From Pedobacter sp. D749 (GTDB taxonomy: Bacteria > Bacteroidota > Bacteroidia > Sphingobacteriales > Sphingobacteriaceae): DNA of 64,000 nucleotides. The notes under the pieces are model-generated. The model was given only the letters and a program-made list of their open reading frames with translations, was not told the DNA's origin and made no database searches. Position numbers and translations under genes: made by a program. The stretch is taken from NCBI RefSeq assembly GCF_019317285.1, contig NZ_CP079218.1, positions 1,984,001 to 2,048,000 of the forward strand, written 5' to 3'. Of this stretch, positions 15,998 to 25,041 are shown in pieces; position 1 is the first letter of the stretch, and each line of letters opens with the position of its first letter.

Positions 15998-17062
15998 TTA
16001 TCCTTTTTTTACCAATTTATATTCGATTACTGGTTTACCACGTGTACCGCCATCTCCAGAAATATAGCTTACAAATTTTAACTTGTATACATTTCCTGCG
16101 CCATCTTTAATCACATAAAAAACTTTATCATTGACAGCACCTCCTAAACCTTGTTGATTAGGTGAAGTTCTCCATTTAGAACCGATTATATCTCTTGATG
16201 CAGAAAAGGTTACACTTGTAAGGTCCGATTCAGAAAATGCGGCATAACTTTTAGTAGAGGTAGCAATTGAAGCTGCTGTTACACCAGCCAAATTATTGAT
16301 GAAAACCAGGTCTGAAAAAGCATATGGAAGAGTACTAGTCCAATACATGCTGTAACCCCAAACAATATCCCAACTTGCTTTTGCAGGCTCTGAAGTAACA
16401 GCTATTCCTTTAACTAAGGAGGTGAATTGGAAACTGGCTTCAGGGTTTTTAGTTACATCCAATGTTTTAAATGTAGTTTCAGTTACTTTAGCATATTGTA
16501 AAGTATAGCCTGTTGTGCCTTTTCTGATTATCCTAATTTTATAAAGCTCTTCATTAGCAAGCACTGTTGCGGCTCCACCTTTTCTATTGATGATGTACAC
16601 TTTATTTTCTGCATCAATCGAAGATATAGCCGCAATAGCAGTTTTATTTAAAATATTTGGTTCTCTACCATCATCAACTATTGTAAAGTTGCCAAGTCCT
16701 TGACCAACTTTTAAAGCATTAGGATCAAAATCGGTGATTGTTACAGCGTTTAAGTCTGTTTTATTGATTACTAAAGCAGAAGCTCCATTGCTTGAATTCA
16801 AGATTACTTTAAAATCAGTTCCGGAATAAAAACCTAAATCCCAACTATCCCGTTCTATCGAAGTTTGTTTATCTGCACTAAAATCTACATAAACACTATT
16901 TCCTGCGGCGCTTCCAGCTTCAGCACCAATTAATCCGTTAAGTGTTAACGTACTTCCATCAGAAGGCGGAGCAATAAAAATGGGTTCATCGGTATCTTTC
17001 TTACAAGCCGTAAATGTTATGGCCAGAAAAGCCACGGCAATAATTGAGTTAAGTTTATTCAT
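15998..17062 (-). CDS. hmuY: HmuY family heme-binding lipoprotein
   Basis: 354 residues. The signal peptide ends at Cys20 (AITFTAC), followed by KKDTDEP, so it is a surface or periplasmic lipoprotein. HmuY hallmarks are TSIERDSWDLGFYSG with FKVILNSSNGASA, and a second similar block, ASWDIVWGYS, near residue 230, which suggests a duplicated architecture longer than the ~216-residue Porphyromonas protein. HmuY-type proteins capture heme and hand it to the TonB receptor HmuR, encoded just upstream in the same operon (25-base gap). Heme-ligand residues cannot be assigned from sequence alone. Confidence 0.88.
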   Translation of the reverse strand: MNKLNSIIAVAFLAITFTACKKDTDEPIFIAPPSDGSTLTLNGLIGAEAGSAAGNSVYVDFSADKQTSIERDSWDLGFYSGTDFKVILNSSNGASALVINKTDLNAVTITDFDPNALKVGQGLGNFTIVDDGREPNILNKTAIAAISSIDAENKVYIINRKGGAATVLANEELYKIRIIRKGTTGYTLQYAKVTETTFKTLDVTKNPEASFQFTSLVKGIAVTSEPAKASWDIVWGYSMYWTSTLPYAFSDLVFINNLAGVTAASIATSTKSYAAFSESDLTSVTFSASRDIIGSKWRTSPNQQGLGGAVNDKVFYVIKDGAGNVYKLKFVSYISGDGGTRGKPVIEYKLVKKG

Positions 17063-17087
17063 CTTGTTTTAATTATGTTATTTATTG

Positions 17088-19160
17088 TTAAAGTTTATTC
17101 CAGTTATAAATTAGTCCAAGCACATACGATCGACCATAACTATATGGAACATCACCACCTGTGCTATGCGCTCCGCCGGTAGCGGTTGAAGTATTACTGA
17201 GTTGAGTAACATCGAAAAGGTTTTTAATGCCTGCATTAATGGTTACTGATTTAAACAGATTTTTGTTCAGCATTAAATCTGCAGTATGGAAATCACCGAT
17301 TTTCGTCAGTCTTACTGAGTTGGGATCGTTTTCTATAGTAAGTGTATAGTTTGGTAAGCTCCCTGTATATTTATAAAATAGACTGATACTCCCATTTATT
17401 TTCGGAATTGTATAAGTTATATTCGAGTTTACTTCCGTAGCCCATGCAAATTCAGGAGTCTCCAGGTCTGGGTTGCTCACCCTTAAATCATTGTACCGGC
17501 CAATATATGATACACCCAGTGTAGCCTGAATATTTTTGTAAATCAATGTATTGTCTAATGTAGCACCTGTCGTTTTATACTTATCTACATTAAATAGTGA
17601 GGTTATGGAGTTATCTGTAGGAGACTCGGCAAAATTAATCCTGTTTTTAAACAAATTGTAGAAACCCGATAGCGTAGAACGGAACTGCAAATCTTTTTCA
17701 TGTACGCCTGCCCAGGCCAGGGAGCCATTAAAACTGTTCGATTCTTCGGCTTTTAAATTGGGATTGCCTAAAATATTATGACTGGCATCTACAAAATCGT
17801 AATATAATTCCCTCAAAGCCGGAGAACGAAAACCTTTAGCATAAGCCAGTCTAAGATCTAAATCTTTGGTTAAAGTAAACTTGGTATTTAATGAAGGAAT
17901 TACAGGAGGGGCATCGTAAATGGAATTTTTAATAAACCTCAATCCTGGTCTAACACTTATTCCACTAGTAAGTTTAATCTCGGCAGAAATAAACGCTGCA
18001 TAATCATTAATAACCGGCGATCCATTAATTCTCTGTCCACTAGCTGCATCTCTGTTGTATTCGATTCCGGGCTGAAATACAATTGATTTATTCAATACGT
18101 AAATTGCAGTCGCCCTAAAAATAGCTGAGTTAAATTTTGCGATATCCTGTTCACCCTTATCTACGCTTAATCGTTCTGTGTTGTTTGTGAAATTATGGAT
18201 AACGGTATGGGTTGATCGTTGTAAATCGGTGTAACCACCTATAGCCGTGACCTGTAATTTATCATTTACCCTCCATTCAGACTGCAATTGTTGTGTATAA
18301 CGTTTGGTGGTATAGGTAGACAGTTTTCCTTCGAAGCTTGATGGATTTATTCCAAAACGCGAATCAATATCCTCGTTTAGTCCATCCAAACGATACCATA
18401 TATTAAAATTTTCATTTCTATAACCGATTTTAGTATTACCAAGCCATTGGTTCTTAGGCTTCCATTGATTTTTATAGCTATTAAATTCTTCTAAAAATGC
18501 TGTTTTCGGAGCCATATTCCAGCCACCAAAATCGTTATGTGATACACCAAGCAAAGCACTCCAGCCTTTTTGTTGCCAGCTAATACTTAGATTCTGATTG
18601 TGCTGACCTGCACCATGAAGCAGGTTATATTCTTTTCCAGCTGTTTCTTCCTGTACACGCGCATGAATACTCAGCAATTGCTTACCAGGATTTTTGGTTA
18701 TAATATTAATTACGCCGGCCAAAGCATCGGTACCATACACAACAGACATCGGGCCTTCTACAATTTCGATCCTTTCGATAGTATTAACGTCTATCTGATT
18801 TAAACTTTCGCGGGCATCCGATCGGTCTACCATCGGTACACCATCCAGTAAAATTTTAATATTTCTACCAGTCATCCCCATTAAAGAAACATCAGTTGTG
18901 CCTAAGGTTAAATCATTACTAAAACGAAAACCGAGTTCGGTATTTAAAATCTGCTGTACATTGGTTGCTGCTCTTAACTTAATCCGTTCTGCACTTATGG
19001 TTTTTACATTGTATACCGAATTTCTCAAAGTTTGCGGCCCGTACTGCCCAGTAATCACTACCTCTCTCAAATCATTTGCCTTTACTGTATCCATTTTAAT
19101 TTCTTGAGCCACAGTTACAAACCCACAAAGCGATAAGGCAATTGATAAATATATCTTCAT
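17088..19160 (-). CDS. hmuR: TonB-dependent outer-membrane receptor, HmuR-like
   Basis: 690 residues. Signal peptide (MKIYLSIALSLCGFVTVAQE), then a plug domain with KILLDGVPMVDRSDARESL and IERIEIVEGPMSVVYGTDAL, then a beta-barrel ending in an aromatic/hydrophobic strand (YVLGLIYNWNKL). There is no carboxypeptidase-like N-domain, unlike SusC. The hmuY gene directly after it points to heme as substrate. The gene is divergent from an AraC regulator across ~100 bases that carry two direct-repeat operator candidates, so iron- or heme-responsive activation is likely. Confidence 0.9.
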   Translation of the reverse strand: MKIYLSIALSLCGFVTVAQEIKMDTVKANDLREVVITGQYGPQTLRNSVYNVKTISAERIKLRAATNVQQILNTELGFRFSNDLTLGTTDVSLMGMTGRNIKILLDGVPMVDRSDARESLNQIDVNTIERIEIVEGPMSVVYGTDALAGVINIITKNPGKQLLSIHARVQEETAGKEYNLLHGAGQHNQNLSISWQQKGWSALLGVSHNDFGGWNMAPKTAFLEEFNSYKNQWKPKNQWLGNTKIGYRNENFNIWYRLDGLNEDIDSRFGINPSSFEGKLSTYTTKRYTQQLQSEWRVNDKLQVTAIGGYTDLQRSTHTVIHNFTNNTERLSVDKGEQDIAKFNSAIFRATAIYVLNKSIVFQPGIEYNRDAASGQRINGSPVINDYAAFISAEIKLTSGISVRPGLRFIKNSIYDAPPVIPSLNTKFTLTKDLDLRLAYAKGFRSPALRELYYDFVDASHNILGNPNLKAEESNSFNGSLAWAGVHEKDLQFRSTLSGFYNLFKNRINFAESPTDNSITSLFNVDKYKTTGATLDNTLIYKNIQATLGVSYIGRYNDLRVSNPDLETPEFAWATEVNSNITYTIPKINGSISLFYKYTGSLPNYTLTIENDPNSVRLTKIGDFHTADLMLNKNLFKSVTINAGIKNLFDVTQLSNTSTATGGAHSTGGDVPYSYGRSYVLGLIYNWNKL

Positions 19161-19220
19161 TTATTTAGACTAATTATAAATAATTATGCAAATTTGTGGA
19201 TATTCACTAAAAACAGATAA

Positions 19221-19253
19221 CGTTAAACGGATAATTAATACCGCTAAACGGAT
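19221..19253. promoter_or_regulatory. Direct-repeat operator candidate for the AraC regulator
   Basis: CGTTAAACGGAT (19221-19232) and CGCTAAACGGAT (19242-19253) differ at one base and are spaced 21 bases, two helical turns, the geometry AraC-type dimers or tandem HTH pairs use. They lie 60-90 bases before hmuR and 10 bases before the regulator's own start. Confidence 0.6.
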
Positions 19254-19262
19254 TAAATCAAT

Positions 19263-20198
19263 ATGGAATTTAAACTCTCAACCAATCCGGAAGGAAAAAT
19301 TATTTATGAACACACCTACCCAGATAATTTTGATGGGGCTAAAGATGTAGAGGAGATTGTAACAGAATTAAAAACAGATGATTTCAACTTCCACATCATC
19401 CAAAAATGGTTTAGCGGGATTCACATTTCTATTTTAGACATTGGTTCGCAACGGGAAGAAAGTTTTTGCTTTGAATCTTCCCAACAGCATATTTGCTTTC
19501 TATTTTGCCTGAGCGGCACGATTAATTATTGCCATAACCGACACCAACATCATTTTTTATCTCTTGCTAAAAACGAGCAGGACTTTAATATGGGCCTGAT
19601 TAATTCGATTAAATTTAATGTGGTAGGAAAAACCAAATGCCTTTATATACAGCTCACAAACGAGTATTTCTGCCAGTTAACAGGTGCAGAACTTGCTAAT
19701 GATCTTAAAAAGAACATCCAGAAATCCATTAGCCCGGAAATTGGTTTAATACTGCAGCAAATTATTTATCCCAGGCACGAAGGTAGGGTAAAACGCCTGT
19801 ATCTGGAGGCCAGGATATTTGAATTGATTATCGCTTATTTTAATCAAAAACCAAAGAAACAGACAGGCATAATGAAAAAGGATGATGTAGAAAAAATTCT
19901 ATTGGCCAAAAAATTAGTGGAGTACGATGTACAAAATCCAAATTCTTTAATGGAATTGTCGCGTAAGGTTGGTATTAACGATTTTAAGCTTAAAAGAGGC
20001 TTTAAAGAACTAACCGGATATACTGTATTTGGCTATCTTTATAAGATCAGGATGGAAAAAGCTCATTATTTTTTATCAAAGGAAAAGAAAACGGTTAATG
20101 AAGTTTCTTTTCTTGTGGGCTATAAAAATGCACAACACTTTATTACTGCCTTTAAAAAGCAGTATAATATTTTGCCGGGAAGTTTAAATAAAAGTTAG
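19263..20198 (+). CDS. AraC family transcriptional regulator
   Basis: 311 residues. The last ~95 residues form the two-HTH AraC DNA-binding domain (NPNSLMELSRKVGINDFKLK, RGFKELTGYTVFGYLYKIRM, VSFLVGYKNAQHFITAFKKQ). The N-terminal ~200 residues are a sensing domain of the PchR-like sort, with several Cys and His (QQHICFLFCLSGTINYCHNR). It is divergent from hmuR, next to a pair of 12-base direct repeats. PchR-type regulators activate siderophore or heme receptors, so it is probably the activator of hmuRY; the inducer is unknown. Confidence 0.87.
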   Translation: MEFKLSTNPEGKIIYEHTYPDNFDGAKDVEEIVTELKTDDFNFHIIQKWFSGIHISILDIGSQREESFCFESSQQHICFLFCLSGTINYCHNRHQHHFLSLAKNEQDFNMGLINSIKFNVVGKTKCLYIQLTNEYFCQLTGAELANDLKKNIQKSISPEIGLILQQIIYPRHEGRVKRLYLEARIFELIIAYFNQKPKKQTGIMKKDDVEKILLAKKLVEYDVQNPNSLMELSRKVGINDFKLKRGFKELTGYTVFGYLYKIRMEKAHYFLSKEKKTVNEVSFLVGYKNAQHFITAFKKQYNILPGSLNKS

Positions 20199-20219
20199 TC
20201 ATTCAGCGCAAAGGTTGGT

Positions 20220-21236
20220 TTATTCTTTTACCTCGTTTATAATCAAATCAGATTCTACAATGGTATTGTAATAGGCCCGGTTCTCAGAATTTGGACTATG
20301 AATAAGATCTAACAAGATATTGGCTGCTTTTTGCCCCTGCAAATATGGATATTGCTCTACCGAAGCTATAGGCGAATTGTCTAAGTAGCTGATAATAGGT
20401 AAATTTGAGTAACTCACGATATCATAATCATTAATTACATTTAATTTTTTAAAGTGTCTGATTAGAAACAGCGCCACATAATCATTAAAAACAACGATAG
20501 CAGTCGGTTTTCTTTTGTGGTTTAAAAACTGTGCGGCAGCATCTATTGTACCTTGTTCGGTTAAATCGCAGTTTACCACTAAAGATGGATCGAATTTTAA
20601 GCGGTTAAAAGCAATTGCCCGCATATAGCCATCTTTGCGCTCCTCACTCGCATATAAGGTGCTCGGTCCATTAATCATTCCAATGCTTCTGTGTCCCTTT
20701 TTCAAAAGATAGTTTACAGCCTTTACTGTTGCACTTTCTAAACTGCACGCAACGTAATGCACGTTTTTTAATGGCGGTATCCGGTCAAAAAATACGACTG
20801 GTATATTAAAAGAATTAAGTTTTTCGAAATGATCGAACCTGGAAGTTTCTTTACTGATGGAAACCAATAAACCATCTACCCGCTGATTTTTCATTTTTTC
20901 AACGAGCTTTACTTCCTGCTCATAATGATCGTGCGATTGAGCAAAAATCACGGTATAATTTTTCTTAATAGCTTCATCTTCAATTGCAGAAATAGCGACG
21001 GAGAAAAAATATTCTGATAGCTCCGGTAAAATTACGCCAATAGTATATGTTTTCCCTTTTTGAAAAAGAATTGCCGCATTATTAGGCTCATAGTTTAACG
21101 ACTTCGCCAGCTGTTTAATTTTCTCTTTGGTAACCGCCCCAATGCTCGGATGATCATGTAATCCCCTTGAAACACTGGATGGAGAAATGTTTAAGATTCT
21201 GGCTATTTCTTTGATGGTTGTTGGTTTCGACTGCAT
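20220..21236 (-). CDS. LacI family transcriptional regulator
   Basis: 338 residues, standard LacI length. The N-terminal helix-turn-helix reads TTIKEIARILNISPSSVSRG, with the hinge helix near LNYEPNNAAILF. The periplasmic-binding-like effector domain follows (YTIGVILPELSEYFFSVAIS, DGLLVSISKE, RSIGMINGPSTLYASEERKDG, IVVFNDYVALFLI). A perfect CAAACGTTTG palindrome sits 54 bases upstream, typical of LacI operators, suggesting autoregulation. No sugar gene is adjacent, so the effector and regulon are unknown. Convergent with the AraC gene, 21 bases apart. Confidence 0.92.
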   Translation of the reverse strand: MQSKPTTIKEIARILNISPSSVSRGLHDHPSIGAVTKEKIKQLAKSLNYEPNNAAILFQKGKTYTIGVILPELSEYFFSVAISAIEDEAIKKNYTVIFAQSHDHYEQEVKLVEKMKNQRVDGLLVSISKETSRFDHFEKLNSFNIPVVFFDRIPPLKNVHYVACSLESATVKAVNYLLKKGHRSIGMINGPSTLYASEERKDGYMRAIAFNRLKFDPSLVVNCDLTEQGTIDAAAQFLNHKRKPTAIVVFNDYVALFLIRHFKKLNVINDYDIVSYSNLPIISYLDNSPIASVEQYPYLQGQKAANILLDLIHSPNSENRAYYNTIVESDLIINEVKE

Positions 21237-21289
21237 TCTGAGTGCTAAACTACATTAAATTTCTTCGGTATGTAATAATACAAATTAAT

Positions 21290-21299
21290 CAAACGTTTG
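21290..21299. promoter_or_regulatory. LacI-type operator candidate
   Basis: CAAACGTTTG is a perfect palindrome with the central CG typical of LacI-family operators, upstream of the lacI-type gene. Confidence 0.6.
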
Positions 21300-21334
21300 C
21301 GATGTCTTTTTCTCATTCTTTCCGCTGTTATAAA

Positions 21335-21479
21335 AGCCTGTTTAAAATTAAATAAATTTATTTCGTATGTCAGTCTGAGCGCAGTCGAAGACCATTTCAA
21401 CACATTAATAAAGCAATCGACTACGCTCAGGGTGACAGCAAAAGGCCATTAATATTTGTTATACAAATCTAAACAGGCT
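21335..21479. repeat. Nested inverted repeat
   Basis: Outer 10-base arms AGCCTGTTTA (21335-21344) and TAAACAGGCT (21470-21479) enclose an inner palindrome, GTCAGTCTGAGCGCAGTCGA (21369-21388) against TCGACTACGCTCAGGGTGAC (21417-21436). The inner module also occurs at 49976-50052. This element fills most of the ~400-base gap between the lacI-type gene and the metallo-hydrolase; nothing else is visible there besides the operator. Confidence 0.8.
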
Positions 21480-21649
21480 CTAAATATCAATCTTTTTCAA
21501 AGTATAAATTAAGGTTAGTTATACAATAATGGCGTAGCCAGTCGGTGAACTGCTCTTTAAAATCCTTAACCGTAATCCATACGTCAAATATCCATGGCAT
21601 GTTATTTTTATAAAAGCATATTCATACTTTGCCTGAATTAATAAATAAC

Positions 21650-22744
21650 ATGATCACCTTATATATTGTACTCGTTCTCTTTATTGCATTTTTAGTCATT
21701 ATAAATCTTCCGGTTTTTGGGCGTTTGCCAAAAGGATTAAGATTGGAAAAAATCCGCCACCTGGCTAATTATCGTGATGGTGCCTTGCAAAACGAGTCGT
21801 TAACGCCCATGCAACCTGAAGGGGTTAGTTTTTTTAAGGTTTTGAGCGCATTCCTTTTCGAAAAACACCCGAATAAGGCTCCGGATAAAGCGCTTCCATA
21901 TATTTTACCCGACTTAAACGGCACTCCAAAAAGCGATGCTCCCGAAATTATCTGGTTTGGACATTCTTCTTATCTGATTAAAATAGCTGGCTTGAGAATT
22001 CTGGTTGATCCTATATTTAGCAAAACCCCTTCTCCATTTTCATTTATCGGGAGTAAGGCTTTTTTAGGCACCGACGTAATAAAAGCAGAGGAATTTAAAA
22101 ATATCGATCTCCTGATCATCACACACGACCATTATGATCACCTCGATTATGATAGTATTTTAAAAATTGCACCACAAGTTAAAAGCATTGTTACTTCATT
22201 GGGAGTAGGTTCACATCTGGAGCGATGGGGAATTAAGAAAGAAAACATAAATGAACTAAGCTGGAACGAATCAATAACATTATTTAACAACTTACAATTA
22301 ACAGCTGTTCCGGCGAGACATTTTACCGGGAGAAAGTTTAAAAGAAATCAAACGCTTTGGTCGGCCTTTGTACTGAAAACTGCAAACTGCCAACTATTTT
22401 TAGGTGGTGATTCTGGATATGATACACATTTCGCCAAAATAGGTGAGGAGTTTGGTCCATTTGATTTAGCCTTGCTCGAGTGTGGGCAATACAATGCCTA
22501 TTGGCCTTACATCCACATGTTTCCGGAACAAACGGTGCAGGCGGCAATCGATTTAAAAGCAAAAGTTTTAATGCCAGTGCATTGGGGTAAGTTTAGCTTA
22601 GCCATGCATCCCTGGAACGAACCTATTAAAAGAGTTGTTTTAGCGGCTGCAGCGAAACAGCTTCCTTTAGTGACTCCAAAATTGGGTGAAACCATAATTT
22701 TAAACGAATATTTACCAACGGAAAATTGGTGGCTGACAGAATAA
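21650..22744 (+). CDS. Membrane-anchored MBL-fold metallo-hydrolase (UlaG/NAPE-PLD type)
   Basis: 364 residues from the ATG at 21650; an in-frame TTG at 21629 is less likely. A hydrophobic anchor (YIVLVLFIAFLVIINLPVF) is followed by a metallo-beta-lactamase fold: WFGHSSYLIKIAG, the zinc motif THDHYDHLD near 157-165, VPARHFTGR, LGGDSGYDTHF and MPVHWGKFSLAMHPW. The pattern with GHSS and DPIFSKTPSPF is typical of the UlaG / NAPE-phospholipase D branch, whose members hydrolyse phosphodiesters or lactones. The active site could face either side of the membrane. Substrate unknown. Confidence 0.85.
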   Translation: MITLYIVLVLFIAFLVIINLPVFGRLPKGLRLEKIRHLANYRDGALQNESLTPMQPEGVSFFKVLSAFLFEKHPNKAPDKALPYILPDLNGTPKSDAPEIIWFGHSSYLIKIAGLRILVDPIFSKTPSPFSFIGSKAFLGTDVIKAEEFKNIDLLIITHDHYDHLDYDSILKIAPQVKSIVTSLGVGSHLERWGIKKENINELSWNESITLFNNLQLTAVPARHFTGRKFKRNQTLWSAFVLKTANCQLFLGGDSGYDTHFAKIGEEFGPFDLALLECGQYNAYWPYIHMFPEQTVQAAIDLKAKVLMPVHWGKFSLAMHPWNEPIKRVVLAAAAKQLPLVTPKLGETIILNEYLPTENWWLTE

Positions 22745-22796
22745 AAATTAAACAATAGTTGTACTATGGTGTTTAATTCTAAAATCAAATACAATT

Positions 22797-23159
22797 ATGA
22801 AAACTGATCTTGTTGAAATTTTTCAGACCATTAGAGCCGGAATACAGCCTTACGCCACCCGCGGATATACGGTACACGAAAATTCGGAAAGCGGGTATGA
22901 TCTATACAGCGAAAAAAATATTGAATTAAACGGTGAAAAAGTGACTGAACGCTTTTTTACAGGTGTTTATATTAACGGTGATGCTGTAGAAGTTAAAATC
23001 AATACAGATGAATTTTCTGCAGAAAATCATGATTTATATGATTTTGGTGATAATAAAGCGGGTTTTAAAATTTCGACCCTTGATGATGCCAAATTAAAAG
23101 AAGTAGAAACTTTAGTTGAGATTATCCATACGAACTTTAAAGAAAAAGAATGGATTTAA
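22797..23159 (+). CDS. Uncharacterised small acidic protein
   Basis: 120 residues, acidic, starting MKTDLVEIFQTIRAGIQPYA. No family was recognised. It is predicted soluble with mixed alpha/beta character: N-terminal helix, central strands (NIELNGEKVTERFFTGVYIN), C-terminal helix (LKEVETLVEIIHTNFKEKEW). No Cys, signal peptide or membrane segment. It lies 52 bases after the metallo-hydrolase and 53 bases before the GNAT-like gene on the same strand, so co-transcription is possible. Confidence 0.6.
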   Translation: MKTDLVEIFQTIRAGIQPYATRGYTVHENSESGYDLYSEKNIELNGEKVTERFFTGVYINGDAVEVKINTDEFSAENHDLYDFGDNKAGFKISTLDDAKLKEVETLVEIIHTNFKEKEWI

Positions 23160-23212
23160 CAATCTGATGGTTAAATTTGCAGCAGATAATTTTTCTGAAT
23201 AAATTCTGCTGA

Positions 23213-23995
23213 TTGAATAATTTAATTTCCGAGGATAACTGGCACCATCAATTTAGTTTAGCACTTGCTCATCACAAAATTGGCTGTTTTTTTTATTTAG
23301 AAGATGGATTTCAGTTATTACGGATTGATGATAAACTCATCATCAACCTCGTCAGTTTAAATAATAAGTTCAATTCGCAGGCGCTCATTAAGCTACAAGA
23401 AAGTTATCATCAGGAAGGCACTAAACTCATTCACTTATGGGAAGACCTTTGGCTATCAAAACAAGATCAGGTTTTAGCGAGAATAAAATCCCTGATTGGT
23501 GAAAATATCCGCATTCATGGCAGGAAAACCAAAGTATTCAAAATTACCAAACCCGTTGCTGATTCTTTTTTAATCGAAAATCACTTGCAGGGATCTGTAA
23601 GCAGCCGCTATAAAATTGGTTTATTTGAAAAAGATGAACTTGTGGCTGTTGCTACCTTTTCTGCATTGCGCAAAATGAATCATTCCGAAAATTATAAATC
23701 TGCAGAGCTGATCAGGTTTGCTGTTAAAGCAGGTTATTCCATTACCGGCGGATTAAGTAAATTGATTTCCTTTTTCGCTGCAACTTATAAACCTAATGAC
23801 TTGATGACTTATGCAGATCTGGACTGGTCGGCGGGAGAGGCTTATATCAAATTGGGTTTCAGGCAAACCGCGGTTTTGGAACCTCAGATTTACAGATTAG
23901 ATGAAAATCTAAATCGTCAGCTTAAAAAAGACCAGGAGGTTTTTGCACAAGAAGTGTTTAATACAGGAAGTTTAAAGTTTATTCTCCAATTTTAA
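23213..23995 (+). CDS. GNAT-like domain protein related to phage Hef-like proteins
   Basis: 260 residues from a TTG at 23213; no better start is visible. Residues ~1-95 are an unrecognised domain. From ~105 the sequence (NHLQGSVSSRYKIGLFEKDE, ELIRFAVKAGYSITGGLSKL, ISFFAATYKP, then YADLDWSAGEAYIKLGF) follows the pattern I recall from the C-terminal part of phage Hef-like homing endonuclease proteins; the GG-x-SKL and YxKLGF motifs resemble GNAT acyltransferase motifs A and B. No nuclease motif is seen. Its stop codon overlaps the miaA start (TAATG), so the two are translationally coupled. Function unknown; nucleotide or tRNA modification is a guess from context. Confidence 0.6.
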   Translation: MNNLISEDNWHHQFSLALAHHKIGCFFYLEDGFQLLRIDDKLIINLVSLNNKFNSQALIKLQESYHQEGTKLIHLWEDLWLSKQDQVLARIKSLIGENIRIHGRKTKVFKITKPVADSFLIENHLQGSVSSRYKIGLFEKDELVAVATFSALRKMNHSENYKSAELIRFAVKAGYSITGGLSKLISFFAATYKPNDLMTYADLDWSAGEAYIKLGFRQTAVLEPQIYRLDENLNRQLKKDQEVFAQEVFNTGSLKFILQF

Positions 23996-24924
23996 TGGAT
24001 CATCACAATCTCATCATTATTTTAGGGGCCACTGCCTCTGGCAAAACTAAACTGGCCGTAAGCATAGCGGATGTTTTAAATGGAGAAATTATTAGTGCTG
24101 ATAGCCGACAGGTATTTAAACGAATGGATATTGGCACAGGGAAAGACCTGCAAGAATATCATATTAACGGAAAAAACATCCCTTATCATTTAATTGATAT
24201 TTTAGCACCTGGAGAACGTTATCATGTAGACGCTTTTAAAAACGACTTCTATCAGGCCTTTGAAGCTATAACACAAAAAAACAAAATACCTATACTTTGT
24301 GGCGGAACAGGAATGTATATCCACAGCCTTTTGCAAAATCAAGCTTTTACCGCTATTCCGGTAAATCAACAGTTTAGAGATCAACTAAATTTATTATCGA
24401 AAGAGGAATTGATTTTAAAATTGCAACATGATAAAAACCAGGGCACCAATCATGTTGATCTATCTTCTAAAAAGAGATTGATCCGCGCATTAGAAGTAGC
24501 AGATTATTTAAAATATCACACACTGGAAGTTGTAGAGCGGCCCGAAGTTAAACCCATTATTTTTGGATTAAAAAATGAAGTGGAAATAACACGTGCCAAA
24601 ATCCTGGCAAGGCTTGATCAAAGATTTAAGGCAGGCTTAATTGAAGAGGTAGAGCAATTGATTAAAGAAGGCATTAGTAAAGAAATGCTGGTTTTCTATG
24701 GATTGGAATATAAATTCATTGTGAATTACCTGGATAGCTTATTCACTTTTGATGAGCTAAAGCTGAGACTTGGCATTGCCATTTGTCAATACGCCAAAAG
24801 ACAAAATACATTTTTCAGGAAAATGGAAAAGGACAATGTGGAGATTATCTGGCTGGATGCATCAGCACCTGCAAACCTGTTACAACATCAAATTCTGGAA
24901 AAAGTTTCAGTAAAACTCAATTAA
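23995..24924 (+). CDS. miaA: tRNA dimethylallyltransferase
   Basis: 309 residues, standard MiaA length. The P-loop GATASGKT lies at 11-18, followed by EIISADSRQVFKRMDIGTGK (catalytic Asp in ADSRQ), VHAF-like YHVDAFKNDFY, CGGTGMYIHSLL and the C-terminal YAKRQNTFFRKM. It adds a dimethylallyl group to N6 of A37 in tRNAs that read UNN codons. The start codon overlaps the preceding stop by one base. No signal peptide; cytoplasmic. Confidence 0.96.
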   Translation: MDHHNLIIILGATASGKTKLAVSIADVLNGEIISADSRQVFKRMDIGTGKDLQEYHINGKNIPYHLIDILAPGERYHVDAFKNDFYQAFEAITQKNKIPILCGGTGMYIHSLLQNQAFTAIPVNQQFRDQLNLLSKEELILKLQHDKNQGTNHVDLSSKKRLIRALEVADYLKYHTLEVVERPEVKPIIFGLKNEVEITRAKILARLDQRFKAGLIEEVEQLIKEGISKEMLVFYGLEYKFIVNYLDSLFTFDELKLRLGIAICQYAKRQNTFFRKMEKDNVEIIWLDASAPANLLQHQILEKVSVKLN

Positions 24925-25041
24925 AGATTATTGGTCATTTTAACGTTGCTTTATCCATTAAAAACAGCGAAAAAGCCGTTTTGGCACAGCCTTTGTATTT
25001 GTTGATGCATATTAGTTTAACTCAAAAACAATAATATTAAA

